Assembly: GCA_942159475.1 (NCBI GenBank)
Contig: OW804098.1
Coordinates: 116,347,225-116,411,224, forward strand
Reading direction: 5' to 3'
Length of the DNA stretch: 64,000 nt
From: Sthenelais limicola
Taxonomy: Eukaryota; Annelida; Polychaeta; Phyllodocida; Sigalionidae
The position numbers and the translations under genes were made by a program. This document shows positions 45,701 through 53,939 of the stretch, piece after piece (within the stretch, counting starts at the first letter, position 1; each line of letters begins with the position of its first letter). The notes under the pieces were generated by a model. That model saw only the letters and a list, made by a program, of their open reading frames with translations. It had not been told where the DNA came from and made no database searches.

Positions 45701-48700
45701 CAGCTTCCAATTGAATTGTGGTACTACGAAGCGCTTTAGATTCCTCGGGTCCCGCCTCGCTTCTTATGCGGACCCGCTGGAGTTTTCCGGAACCTTGGAC
45801 TTTCCGCCAGTACTTGTCCCTTGGTTCCCAACTCCCTTCTCAGCTCTTTTCGGGCAGTCAGCAATGAAGTGACCCTCTTGCCCGCAATAGTAGCAATTTG
45901 AGTGTCTGGGTTTATGGTGCATCTTTCTCCCCTGAGGAGAACCACCATCTCTCCACGACGCCCAATTGCCACCCTTTCTCTGACCTTCCAAGAAGGTTCG
46001 GAAAGCTTGCACTATCACCTCGGAGGGATCAGTCTCGGAATGACCCGCTACTTCCTCCGTGGTTTCTGTGACCTGGACTACTGCTCCGTCAGTGTGACCT
46101 CCGCGCCCTTTTATTTTCCGGAGTGGGGTCGTTGCTACTGGTGCAACGGTAGCTGTATTGACTGTAGCTATGGTTGCTGCATCCATATAACAGCTTTCCC
46201 ACACTTCCGACCAATGTATTGCACGTAGGAGATCATGGGGTTGTTTTAAACGCACCCACACTGCCATTTCCTGATTAGTCAATCCCTGCAAGTAAATGCG
46301 AAGGGAGACAGCACTCAGTGTCTTGTCCAGGGATCCGAATGCTCTCCGGCCCCTCCTGGCTACCTCATTCCCGAACAGCCTCACGGCTTGTCCTGGGGTC
46401 TGGCGACAGTTGTAGAACTCCGCCTGGATCTTAGCTTTAGACTTCTCTCCGAAGTTGGCTTCCATGTGAGCCACATACTCCTTGAGAGAGGTCTTCTTTG
46501 GCAAAGGTCCCAACTCTGTCAACTGCTTCCTAGTTCCGCACTTCAACTGGCGAAGGAACTGTTTCGGAGTCCAATTGTATGCCTCGGCAACAACTTTGGT
46601 CTCCGCCAAATACATCCGCCAGGAGCTTTTACCATCCCATGGTTTCAGCTGAGGCATCTTATCATGGTGACTATCTTCACCCTCAGAGTAATCATACTCA
46701 AAGTCCGATTCTGAGTCACTGGCTCCGTCATACGTGAGGCCAGCAACCAGTGATCGGTCTTTCCTGTGAGAGCGTTTCGAAAGGGTTTCCCCTGCTCGAT
46801 CCTCTACAGAACTGTCAGAATCATGTCCTTTGACTTTGGACGTGAACAGCGTGGAAGGGGGAACATGCTTGCCTTTCGACTTGCTTCCCTTGTTGGCTTC
46901 CGCCCCAGTAGAAGGAGGTCCCTCGCTACCACAAGCACCAACTACACTTCCGGGCCGTTCGTCATCCGTATCATCGGACACCGATTCTATAATCACTCTG
47001 TGGCTCTCCTTAGGAGACGATGTTGCCCCCATCGTTCCTTTAGAAAAAGTCACCTTTTTATCCGTTTCTTCTGCTATCTTGACCCGGGACGGATCGTCTG
47101 TCATTGGAGCATACTTCACTCTCGAATCCGCGAAGGTGGATGTCACAGGATTCTTAAGTGGAGTCTGTTTGGCTGCTAGATCATGTAGCATACCTAACAC
47201 ATCATGCTCCAAGTCTGTTGTATGGAGTCTGGCTCGATCGCTGCTTTCCCGAAGCTCACGGATTTGTAATTCATAAGCTTGACGGTCCGCCAGCGTATCG
47301 ACTTCCATAACTCTCATACGCTCCCTCAGGTCATTATTCAAGGCGGAAAGTTGTTGGATCTGATTACTCAGGTCCTCTCTCCGTGCCCGTTCATGTTCGC
47401 AGTCCCTCCTTGCCCCTGCTAGGGAGTGCCGGAGGTCGTCCTCAGACATCTCCTCCGGGTTATTTCTCCACCTAGCAAAGGCTCTCCCTCCAAATCTATC
47501 AGTTGGGGGAGGGTAGGCACCACCAAACATTGGCCTAGCGTCATGAGAACGCGACAAGCGTCCTCCCCTGTCTGGATACGGTGTACCTCTTTCGAACATT
47601 CCGGTTAGGGGTGGCCCCCTTCCGTACATGTCCATCGGAGGTGGTGGTCCGAACAGTCCGCCAGGTTGTAAACCCATATCTCTTTCACCGTCAACGGCTA
47701 TCGAGGAAAGCTCTCCAGCTCCCGCGACACCATTTAGTGCTGGTTCTCGAGTATGGTCTACCCCATTAGGCATCATCAAATCCGCCTCCGCCATTGTTAT
47801 TGCGGAATATTTTCTTGCTACGGATTTCTCTGCTACGGCACTCTATTTCTCCGAGAGAAATATGGGACAATCAAGCCTGCCAGGCTCACTGCTAGTAGCA
47901 GTTTCTATTCCTCCGGGAATATGGGACAGTCAACGGAAAACTTGCAAAGTCAGCTTCGTGAGGTCAAGAACTGGTCACGGCACCAATTGTAGTGAATCGC
48001 CTTTATAGTAAAGTGCTTTATTACTAGAGGCTAATTCCAACCCAGGTTCGACTACGGCGGACACGGCTCTCGACGAAGGCAAGGAAGAACACCAACACGG
48101 AAATGTCTCTTTCGTTAGGTTTATTGCCACCCACGACCAGACTGCAAGTCAAACAGACCCGGCTCAGTCCCAGCATGGAACCGAACTGATCCACTCAAAG
48201 CCTTAGAGTGAATACCTTACACCTTACAGGCAGGAGCAAGGTCACACTTGTCCTCACATCATAAAAGAGGTGTTGCACCAGGCAAACAATATCAGTGAAT
48301 ACAATACATAAGAATAGGTCGTACAGGAATACAGTAAATGGTTATACACGATACACATTCTGCTGTAGTTGAATAGACTATAAGATTCCTGTAAATGGGT
48401 GATAATGGTAAAACATATCTCTCTTGTAGTTAACACAAATCCGAAAGCCCATTCCGTGCTCAGTGAAGCGTTACGGAGACACGGGGAAGGTCAAGGACAT
48501 TTGATTTATACACACTCTTGACGCGGAGGGCTATATATAACCTCCGATTTACTACACACGCATTGCTCTGAAAACAACGTATCTAGAGTGAGTTACGCAT
48601 AGTGCGTATTTCACTAGTGAGTTATGTGATGGGGTTGTCATGGCAACCTATCTGGGGTTTTGTTACTAATATTCAAATTCAAATTCGAATTTTTGACATA

Positions 48701-48887
48701 ACGTTTTTCTATTTTCATGATTGAAAGCATAATAAATCTGTAAACTAACTCATTGGTTTCCGTCGGTTAGAATATTCACGCTCCTTCAAACAACTCGTTA
48801 TTGAACCTGTATTTAGCATATTATTAATATTAGAGACATACAGAGACGGAAAGGGCAACGAGGTATGTTGGTGTTTCATGGTGACTT

Positions 48888-48944
<57 letters not shown>

Positions 48945-49318
48945 AGAGAGAGGGAGGGAGGGAGGGGGGCAGAGAGAAAGAGAGAGACAGAGAGAGGGAG
49001 AGAGAGAGGGAGAGGGAGGAAGGGGGCAGAGAGAGAGATAGAGAGAGGGAGGGAGGGGGGCAGAGAGACAGAGAGGGAGGGAGGGGGGCAGAGAGACAGA
49101 GAGGGAGAGGGAGAGGGAGAGAGAGAGAGAGAGAGAGGGGGGGAGAGAGAGGCAGACCGACAGACATATAGACAGACAGACAGACCGACAGAGGTGAGGC
49201 AGAAATGGGAACAAAGTATGTTGGTATCTCACGTCGACTTAGAGAGGGAGAGAGAGATGCAGAGCGACAAACTGGGTAGAGTGAGTAAAGACCCAAATAG
49301 AGAAAAGAGGGACAAAAC

Positions 49319-49404
<86 letters not shown>

Positions 49405-49545
49405 GAGAGGAAGGGCGGCGGGGGGCAGAGAAAGAGACAGAGAGAGAGGGAGAGAGAGGGGGGCAGAGAGAGATAGAGAGGGAGAGGGAGGTGGGGCAGA
49501 GAGGGAGGGAGAGAGAGGGGCAGAGAGAGAGGGAGAGGGAGGTGG

Positions 49546-49618
<73 letters not shown>

Positions 49619-52220
49619 GGAGAGAGACAGAGACAGTTATTATTACAATAACTATTTACCAGTGTGTAGATATCAGCTCTACTCCAGCCAAGGCACTAAT
49701 CACCTGAGTGCAGGAATCTGCCTCGTCAGCAGGGAATGATGCCTCCAGCTTGTACTTGCCCACTGTGCTATACGCTGCCTCATGCACCACCTGTATAGGC
49801 TTCACATCTCCCCCTGAATAACAATTTCTAGCAATTAGACAAATCACACAAGGTGAATTCCTGGCAATCTGTGGAGCTATGTTACTCTATGGCAGATGTA
49901 TTTCTGAATAAGACTTTCAATAAACATTCAAACACTAATTATATATATGTCTGAATTTTACACTATGTTTGGCTGCCTCATGCACCACCTGTATAGGCTT
50001 CACATCTCCCCCTGAATAACAATTTCTAGCAATTAGACAAATCACACAAGGTGAATTCCTGGCAATCTGTGGAGCTATGTTACTCTATGGGTGCATTGCA
50101 CTATACACGATAAGATTGTGTCTTAAAGGCCTCGTAACACCCTCTTAAAGTTACGACTATGAGAGCTTTATGATACGAGGGTTGTTGCATTGAAACTCAT
50201 GCTTCTGAGCAAGTTAAGAGGCCTCTCAGAGGTCTCTCAGAGTACTCTCAGACTAGTCTCAGAAAATAATCGTATATAGTGCAATGCAAGTTACGGTAAG
50301 AGGGAGTTACGAGGCCTCTAAGAGTGGTTTAACACAGAATCGTATATAGTGCAATGCACCCTATGGCAGATGTATTTCTGAATAAGACTTTCAATAAACA
50401 TTCAAACACTAAGTGTGGTGGTTTTACATATCTTTCATTCCGGTATTGTATTTTATGTATCTCGGAGTCCGAGCTGTCCGCGGAAGTGGTTCCTCGGGAC
50501 CACGCTAGCGGGCAGTAAGGGCTCGGGTTGCCCGAAGGAGCACCCATTACGTAATGTGTTTGGCTTATTGTATTTCTTACCTTTCTTATAGTATTCAGTC
50601 CTTATAAATTGTCATCTATGTCCTCGATCATGTATATTCTCATATCATAAACCTGCATTGTGTCTAGTCTCTTAGTGGTGCTGATCTTAGCATGTTGTAT
50701 CCGATGGATCTCTTAATCATCTTATTTATCTCCTTTTAACACCTGTTTTACCTCTTTACCCTGTGATTCATGTATGTCAATACTGCAACTAGTCGGGGTT
50801 GGTTTGAAGGAGTATTTATTGAATAAATAGATGCAACAGGTTAAATATCTCATTCCGTCTGTATTCTAGCTAAGCAGAGTAGAACCCGAGATTCACTACA
50901 CTAAGTACATATATGTCTGAATTTTCCACTATGTTTGGAGCGAGAGGTTTTCCCTTTATGACAGAGGTTTGGAGGGACACTCAACTCTGAGCCTAGAGTA
51001 AAATTGTGGGGTATTTGAAAGCCCCCGTGGAGTGCTTCGTCAGCTGAGATTTTATTTTAAACATTATTAATTATTAAAACAAATCAATTATTTACACTGG
51101 ACTCACCGAAGGGAGCGATAAGCCAGTCGTTGACACCTCCTTCTACAGCATCATAACTAGTATGTGGGGAGTAGAGCGCGATTCTGTTCTCAATACATTT
51201 GATGACAATCCTCTCCTTCCATCGCCCCTGCGTGAGACGTTTGAGAGGGGAGAAGATCGGTGGGTGATAACTCAGGATCATGTTGACCTTTTCTGAGATC
51301 GCTTCTTCCATGACTGCCTCCGTGAGATCATTAGTCAGGATCATTTTGTGCACCTGGAATAAGACGGATACGATAAGAATTATTTGAAAAACTGATGCAG
51401 GTGACCTCTCACAAATGTTCTCTCCCTCTCTCCCTGTCTCCCTCTTTCTCTTTCTTTCCCCCTATCCCACTCGCTCCCTCTATCTGTCTCACCTCTCTCC
51501 CCCTTTCTCCTCCCCCACTGTGACTCGCTCCCTGTCTGCCTCTCTCTCTCTCATAACACTCCCCCTTCACTTTTCCTCTTCTTTCTCTCTCATTTACATA
51601 ATCTTCTCTCTTTCTCCCTCTCTCTCCTCTTCTCACTCTCCTTTTCTGTACCACTTTCCCTTTCTCTCTCCCTATGTCATGACTAAAACATGCATCAACG
51701 ACAATAAATTAAAATGAAATGATTATCTTAAGCTGCCCCATTTTTGTTTTACCGTCATTGATCTCTTAAAACCTAGATTCGACATTAATTAAAGAAATAT
51801 TAAATTAAAACAACGTGGTGTAACAACTCTGCCATATAAACACTTGTACTTTTACAATTAATTTGCAAGGCTTTTAAAGGTATACTGGTGCAAAATTAAA
51901 GGATGTTCAATGCCCTTTTTTTCAACAAATGTTTATTCAGGTTGGTATTTGGCATAGAACATGAGATTAATGTGGCCTAGAAAAATTAAAATAAAATTCA
52001 AGGAGTTTCAAGGCCTTATACGAAACCTGATACAGGAAAAAGAAATGCCACCTACTTGATGAGGAGGAGTAGGTTCAATAAGAAGACCGACATTGTCCCA
52101 ACTGCCAGCCAGAGATGTTGGGGCAAAGTTCTTCAGGGCAGTGGTAAGGGTGGTGAGGTCCATACCGACACAGACTGAATGATACTTTCTCGTTGATGCC
52201 AAGAGTAAACGAGAAAACAT
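30742..52220 (-). CDS. NIF3L1: NIF3-like protein 1, complete, seven coding exons
   Basis: Minus-strand exons: 52220-52056, 51353-51107, 49813-49660, 36717-36585, 35872-35734, 32157-32054 and 30906-30742. They sum to 1107 nt (368 residues plus TAG), close to the vertebrate protein of about 377. All junctions are GT-AG and keep frame. NIF3/DUF34 landmarks: GSWDNVGLL in exon 1; SYHPPIF and YSPHTSYDAVEGGVNDW in exon 2; HVRLAKAVG in exon 5; CAGSGSSVLAG and GEMSHHE in exon 6; DHSNTERGYL and DPLQVV at the C terminus. The His, Asp and Glu residues in these motifs form the family's di-metal site. The first residues (MFSRLLLASTRKYHS) resemble a mitochondrial presequence. An acceptor (AATTTCAG) 4 nt before the ATG implies a 5' noncoding exon upstream. 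The family's cellular role is poorly defined (conserved metal-binding protein; the human protein is reported to bind COPS2). Introns total about 20 kb, mostly transposons, including a sense Ty3/gypsy in intron 3. Confidence 0.95.
31608..31978. mobile_element. hAT-like MITE in NIF3L1 intron 6
   Basis: Termini CAGGGAGGTACATACAG and CTGTATATACCTCCCTGA, with GTGGAAGCCA / TGGCTTCCAC just inside. Flanked by TGCTAC at 31602-31607 and 31979-31984. Same family as 23837-24136; both show a 6-bp duplication. Confidence 0.8.
35009..35245. mobile_element. MITE with GGGTCAG-type termini (copy 1)
   Basis: Left end GGATCAGATTTTCAGAAAAT, right end the complement ATTTTCTGAAAATCTGACCC, flanked by AAAT. About 235 bp. 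A sister copy at 58925-59159 is flanked by ATCT, and a fossil lies at 16266-16465. Internal sequence (TTGAACTGTATTTTGAACTT, GGGTTATTTGAGA) is shared. Four-base target duplications; no ORF. Confidence 0.85.
35361..35480. repeat. large palindrome (arms about 50 bp)
   Basis: AAATAAAGGATTGCTGG...GATGGCC...ATCCATTA...AATAACCCC pairs with GGGGTTAATGGATGGCCATC and CCAGCAATGCTTTATT. The loop holds CTCGTACCTCGTG. It lies in NIF3L1 intron 5, about 260 bp downstream of exon 5. Confidence 0.85.
35487..35680. repeat. dispersed repeat, paralogous to the gypsy target site
   Basis: CTCTGAAAACAACGTATCTA and GAGTGAGTTACGCATAGTG, then GGGGTTGTCATGGCAAC and ATGATTGAAAGCATA, recur at 48564-48760 right next to the gypsy LTR. 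This copy reads straight through ATTATTATACACGCATTT, matching the sequence predicted for the uninterrupted target. Confidence 0.8.
35873..36584. other. NIF3L1 intron 4
   Basis: Short AT-rich intron; no element recognised. Confidence 0.5.
36834..37402 (-). repeat. 3' LTR
   Basis: 569 bp, TG...CA, same length and apparently the same sequence as 47988-48556. On the minus strand TATATATAG lies about 17 bp inside the start and AATAAA occurs twice (near 36966 and 36868), so it could polyadenylate transcripts running through in this sense, including NIF3L1 pre-mRNA. Confidence 0.95.
37406..37413 (-). promoter_or_regulatory. polypurine tract
   Basis: GGAGGGGG on the minus strand, three bases before the 3' LTR; expected primer for plus-strand DNA synthesis. 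Confidence 0.8.
37414..38027. other. gypsy 3' untranslated region
   Basis: About 0.6 kb between the third ORF and the polypurine tract; no conserved ORF seen. Confidence 0.5.
38028..40100 (-). CDS. third ORF of gypsy element: zinc-finger / coiled-coil protein in env position
   Basis: 690 residues from a real ATG (AAAATGAG). Residues 1-165 are acidic, then basic and Ser/Lys-rich with GKRKVVKSHRRR, a likely nuclear localisation signal. Two zinc-finger-like motifs follow: C261-x4-C266...H288-x4-H293 and C302-x4-C307...H320...H329 (or C328). A Lys/Arg run leads into an RS-rich stretch near 410-440. A predicted coiled coil lies at about 480-590 (heptad-like LRTVREQIRELTTLREE). The tail is Met/Gln/Pro-rich. 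There is no signal peptide, transmembrane segment or fusion peptide, so it is not an envelope protein despite its position after pol. It could be an accessory nucleic-acid-binding protein or a captured host sequence; I cannot name a homologue. It is fully open, unlike a decayed remnant. Confidence 0.8.
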   Translation of the reverse strand: MSESDTHEKAASVDLGESGGSDHELDVEAESQLLEETGNGPDHVAEMKPLTEKDVRDTGKGSVETRQSSRGRRKQESPAKSTSKTRRASKSPATGRQGAERGRDTLRKLAEVRVVVQPMEVEETTSTTKKSDSKESDTQSKESVTPSSQKGKRKVVKSHRRRSVWRDSQFRSLPRGTDIRSTFDTGVGVVNVNPDMDIPGAMATMAEESEDESDVEGLEHGMMDRYESQLFPSLLRMGSVDTGSYEKIVGAVDLWEPGFRCPFAVCRYLPFNGKGVRVYATRQRLFRHLCEEHTPRLEVWTCPSARCQQRLDRRCELVRHLQYGEEVCHNKGLSEAVRKAMAVTPTRELSPRFNLMSYLTAEDLQQVRRATSVGKSSTSSRQFAKPRDRKTPSAAEGCAPDPEPSPSKGKTKKQKKRRRERSSSSRSESMCSDRSSSPAPKTAKVLNPVAQQACAKLEAELPEQASTEKLLERSETEVRDVLDLANDALTEVGEKVTAAFQTLAEPLSQLRTVREQIRELTTLREENRAQAGLIRDQRSWLKERDAKIQSQLEEISALRAELEAFRNPSSSSGSQQTENIMSGIRPLGGTTPTRMWSAGMGMEAIPPMQPQQALVGTGFGGQVDFNEMRNLMMMGRLFRETMAQPLPLLRQELPGETPLTPGRNWTVNTPAAAGSAPTGSEEVKKPDGGT
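40101..41189 (-). promoter_or_regulatory. spacer between pol and third ORF; possible internal promoter and leader intron
   Basis: 1.09 kb with no long ORF and relatively GC-rich, CpG-containing sequence between 40370 and 40800. A strong 5' splice site (AACCT|GTAAGTACG, about 40611) and an acceptor (GTTATAG|GAACG, about 40178) are correctly ordered on the minus strand to remove an intron just upstream of the third ORF. AACATGGCGGCG at about 40398 matches the YY1-type promoter element. Function inferred, not shown. Confidence 0.35.
41190..45763 (-). CDS. pol: Pol polyprotein of Ty3/gypsy element
   Basis: The reading frame stays open upstream of 45710 across the Gag stop, in the -1 frame relative to Gag. 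There is no ATG at the start of the clear similarity, so expression is probably by -1 frameshifting. Numbering from codon 45710-45708 as 1: protease core WDPGATTSLI (D126; Pro replaces the usual Thr or Ser), reverse transcriptase to about 620 with YLDD at 602-605, and RNase H from about 754 (DTDASG; RTDHASLRWLL). Integrase has zinc ligands H995, H1002, C1032, C1035 and catalytic D1064, D1124, E1160. A GPY/F-like module (IGPKWDGPFKV) follows. The last 90 residues hold three AT-hook cores (GRPRK near 1419 and 1440, GRPRG near 1463) in a Lys/Pro-rich tail. No stop or frameshift interrupts it. Confidence 0.92.
45764..47794 (-). CDS. gag: Gag polyprotein of Ty3/gypsy element
   Basis: 676 residues from ATG 47794, about 175 nt after the PBS. 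The N-terminal third is Gly/Pro-rich, then a coiled-coil segment at roughly 110-190 (heptad-like LSNQIQQLSALNNDLRERM). The middle is acidic and Ser-rich. A capsid-like region (LKPWDGKSSWRMYL onward) spans about 385-530. A CCHC zinc knuckle (CYYCGQEGHFIADC) lies at 634-647. It ends SGSA then TAA, inside the overlapping Pol frame. It forms the particle core and binds element RNA in the known family. Confidence 0.9.
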   Translation of the reverse strand: MAEADLMMPNGVDHTREPALNGVAGAGELSSIAVDGERDMGLQPGGLFGPPPPMDMYGRGPPLTGMFERGTPYPDRGGRLSRSHDARPMFGGAYPPPTDRFGGRAFARWRNNPEEMSEDDLRHSLAGARRDCEHERARREDLSNQIQQLSALNNDLRERMRVMEVDTLADRQAYELQIRELRESSDRARLHTTDLEHDVLGMLHDLAAKQTPLKNPVTSTFADSRVKYAPMTDDPSRVKIAEETDKKVTFSKGTMGATSSPKESHRVIIESVSDDTDDERPGSVVGACGSEGPPSTGAEANKGSKSKGKHVPPSTLFTSKVKGHDSDSSVEDRAGETLSKRSHRKDRSLVAGLTYDGASDSESDFEYDYSEGEDSHHDKMPQLKPWDGKSSWRMYLAETKVVAEAYNWTPKQFLRQLKCGTRKQLTELGPLPKKTSLKEYVAHMEANFGEKSKAKIQAEFYNCRQTPGQAVRLFGNEVARRGRRAFGSLDKTLSAVSLRIYLQGLTNQEMAVWVRLKQPHDLLRAIHWSEVWESCYMDAATIATVNTATVAPVATTPLRKIKGRGGHTDGAVVQVTETTEEVAGHSETDPSEVIVQAFRTFLEGQRKGGNWASWRDGGSPQGRKMHHKPRHSNCYYCGQEGHFIADCPKRAEKGVGNQGTSTGGKSKVPENSSGSA
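47971..47985 (-). promoter_or_regulatory. primer binding site, tRNA-His type
   Basis: TGGTGCCGTGACCAG on the minus strand, two bases after the 5' LTR. It is complementary to a 3' end reading CTGGTCACGGCACCA, which fits animal tRNA-His (acceptor stem starting GCCGTGA). Confidence 0.7.
47988..48556 (-). repeat. 5' LTR
   Basis: 569 bp; on the minus strand TATATATAG and TATAAAT lie within the first 60 bp, so U3 is short. AATAAA occurs near 48120. Apparently identical to the 3' LTR. Confidence 0.95.
48564..48760. repeat. target-site repeat, right-hand part
   Basis: Paralogous to 35487-35680 (see there). Begins a few bases after the gypsy target duplication. Confidence 0.75.
48890..49636. repeat. 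long GA microsatellite / polypurine region
   Basis: About 750 bp of GA repeats with GGGA, GGGGGCAGA and GACA interruptions. It ends 24 bp from the exon-3 donor at 49660; on the transcribed strand it is a CT-rich tract at the start of NIF3L1 intron 3. The long open frames here are artefacts of dinucleotide repeats. Confidence 0.95.
50090..50360. mobile_element. MITE, 271 bp, target duplication CTATG
   Basis: Begins GGTGCATTGCACTATACACG, ends with the complement form (CGTATATAGTGCAATGCACC), and is flanked by CTATG at 50085-50089 and 50361-50365. Copy 1 of the duplication reads straight through (ACTCTATGGCAGATG). Subterminal inverted blocks containing GGCCTCGTAAC extend the similarity of the two ends to about 70 bp. 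An extra copy of the terminal motif lies inside at about 50265-50290. Confidence 0.93.
50414..50900. mobile_element. solo LTR, 487 bp, target duplication CTAAG
   Basis: Starts TGTGGTGG, ends TTCACTACA, with CTAAG at 50409-50413 and 50901-50905. The unfilled site is in copy 1 (CACTAATTATATATATG). GAATAAATAG near the right end may be the polyadenylation signal. No internal retroelement sequence, so it is the product of LTR-LTR recombination. Not the same family as the intron-3 gypsy LTR apart from the shared ACTACA end. Confidence 0.88.
51354..52055. other. NIF3L1 intron 1 with CT-rich microsatellite
   Basis: Positions 51410-51680 are irregular CTCCCTCT sequence on the plus strand (GA-rich on the transcribed strand). 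The remainder is AT-rich. Confidence 0.7.
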
Positions 52221-53240
52221 AGCCCTGAAATTGATTAAAAAGTTATAATATGTGATGTGCCACAGAACAATGAGTCTAAATTCGCAACTTTTTTTTTTAA
52301 ATACTTTTATTGACAAATTTCACATTCGTGATACGTTTCATGCCAAGCAACTTAATGGGTTTTTTTTAAGAGTCCGCCGAATTTACTACAATTCGTAGAG
52401 CTGCCCATTGCAGTTTTTTTAATATTTTAAAAAAACCTTGATTCAGTCATAATTATTTAATTTTAAATATCAGGTTGACAGTTTCGGGGGAAGGGGGGGG
52501 GGATATAATTGTACTAGGGCCGAGATGGCACTGTCACATGTGTTGGTGTTCGGCCAAGTTGTCCCGAGGAGGTCCATAGGCCTACTACAGTTGGGGATGA
52601 ATATGAAATATTAAGATAATTATACGGAAATATTTCTGGCAAATTAAAGGGAAAAAATACACCATATTGATATAATGCGTCCACTAGACTGTAGATATGC
52701 ATGTATATACTTTAAGATCGATATTGGGTGAATGTATACTAGAAGTCCTTTGGTATATATGTGAGTGGATATCTCTAAGTTGGTCTATGTATGATCCTCT
52801 AATATAAGCACAGTAAGAAAGACACAACAGTTTCAATTCCACAAGTGCCTTCGGCACTTGGACTGTAGAGGCTGTTGTGTTTCTACTTCTTATAGGAATC
52901 CAACAATTTACTGGACGATTATTTTAACTTGGAGATATTAATTTGATTGCCCAAAATGGCTAAAATCACAGGGGGCCTACGTGGGGTAGTAGGCCTAAGG
53001 TGTAGGAGGGAGAGAGAGAAAGAGAGGGAGGGACAGGAGGAGAATGACTGATATAAGAGGGTTTCATGGAAAAAATTTGCACCCCCCCCCCCCCCCCCCC
53101 CACACACACACACCTATACATCTATCAATTTTCCTTCCCCTCCCCGACTACCTCCCTTGCTCTCCCTCCCCTTTTATTCCCCCCTCCTTAATAATAATGA
53201 GTAATGTACATTCTTTCTCTAAGAGACAGAAAAAGTGTCA
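52221..53240. other. upstream of NIF3L1 coding start
   Basis: A terminus of the copy-A MITE family (ATGTGATGTGCCACAG, then AATGAGTCT) lies at about 52250. A hairpin with TTCG loop (CAAGTGCC-TTCG-GGCACTTG inside a 60-bp imperfect palindrome) lies at 52822-52883. Poly-C and CA tracts lie at 53084-53112. No exon is recognised. Confidence 0.55.
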
Positions 53241-53249
53241 AAAATAAAG

Positions 53250-53415
53250 TTTGTCCAAAAAATAGTTGGCCGTAAAAAATGCTGGTTGAACAAAAACTTG
53301 TTCGAAAAAAAAGTTGGTCGTAAAAAAAAGTTGGTCGAAAAAAAAAGTTGGGTGTAAAAAAGTTGGTCGAAAAAAATTGGTTGGAAAAAATAGTTGGTCG
53401 GAAAAAAAGTCTCCC
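53250..53415. repeat. short-unit minisatellite AAAAAGTTGGTCG
   Basis: About ten imperfect units of 13-17 bp with the core AAGTTGGTCGNAAAAA. Open frames here (Lys/Ser/Trp repeats) are repeat artefacts. Confidence 0.85.
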
Positions 53416-53677
53416 TCCCTTTTACCCCCCCCCTCCTTCACCTCTCCTCTCCTTCCTCCACCGCTTCAATCCCTTCCTTCTTCCTCCTCCCATTCCTACC
53501 TTCTTGTCCTCATCCTCTTCCCCCCCCCCCACACACACACGCACACACCTGTACCTCTGCTTCCTCCTGCGCTCCTCATCCTCCTCCCCTTGATTTAACC
53601 ATATTAAATGTGTTGATAAGGGTTTAAGCAACCAATCTTACTCACTCTTCCGCTCACTCCACCCTCCCCCAGGAGGA

Positions 53678-53902
53678 GGGTGAGGTGGGGCGGGAGTAGG
53701 AAGAGAGATGGAGGAGGAGGAGAAGGAGGAGGAGGATATGAGTTTAGAGAGATAGAGAGGGAGAGACAGAGAGAGAGAGTAGTTCACAGAAGGGGTGAGG
53801 TGGGGCGGGAGTAGGAAGAGAGATGGAGGAGGAGGAGGAGGAGGATATGAGTTTAGAGAGATAGAGAGGGAGAGACAGAGAGAGAGTAGTTCACAGAAGG
53901 GG
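53678..53902. repeat. 112-bp tandem duplication in a purine-rich tract
   Basis: GGTGAGGTGGGGCGGGAGTA ... TAGTTCACAGAAGG occurs twice head to tail; the first copy has a few extra GGA and GA units. Confidence 0.85.
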
Positions 53903-53939
53903 AGGGGTGACATCACTTTGTGAGAATTCATTCAATAAA

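Larger units (their letters stand above)
36834..48556 (-). mobile_element. Ty3/gypsy LTR retrotransposon, 11.7 kb, apparently intact
   Basis: Read on the minus strand: 5' LTR 48556-47988, PBS, Gag, Pol, a third ORF, polypurine tract, 3' LTR 37402-36834. LTRs are 569 bp each, begin TGTAGTAAAT and end ATTCACTACA, and look identical by eye. CACG is duplicated at 36830-36833 and 48557-48560. Domain order in Pol (protease, RT, RNase H, integrase) places it in Ty3/gypsy. It sits in NIF3L1 intron 3 in the sense orientation. All three ORFs are open, so it may still be mobile. Confidence 0.95.
49774..50938. repeat. 198-bp tandem duplication, second copy carrying two insertions
   Basis: Copy 1 is 49774-49971; copy 2 starts at 49972 and ends near 50938, interrupted at 50090-50360 and 50414-50900. 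The unit includes the acceptor and first 40 bp of NIF3L1 exon 3, so copy 2 leaves a decoy acceptor plus 40-bp partial exon (49972-50011) upstream of the real exon. Copy 1 keeps both unfilled target sites. Confidence 0.92.

Noticed and set aside
45093..45872. 259-residue plus-strand ORF
   Set aside because: Antisense to the Pol protease region; no recognisable domain.
48876..49739. Long open frames in both strands of the GA tract
   Set aside because: Dinucleotide repeats are open by composition (Arg-Glu or Ser-Leu runs); not genes.
53314..53627. Lys/Pro-rich ORFs
   Set aside because: Generated by the AAGTTGGTCG minisatellite and adjacent C-rich tract.
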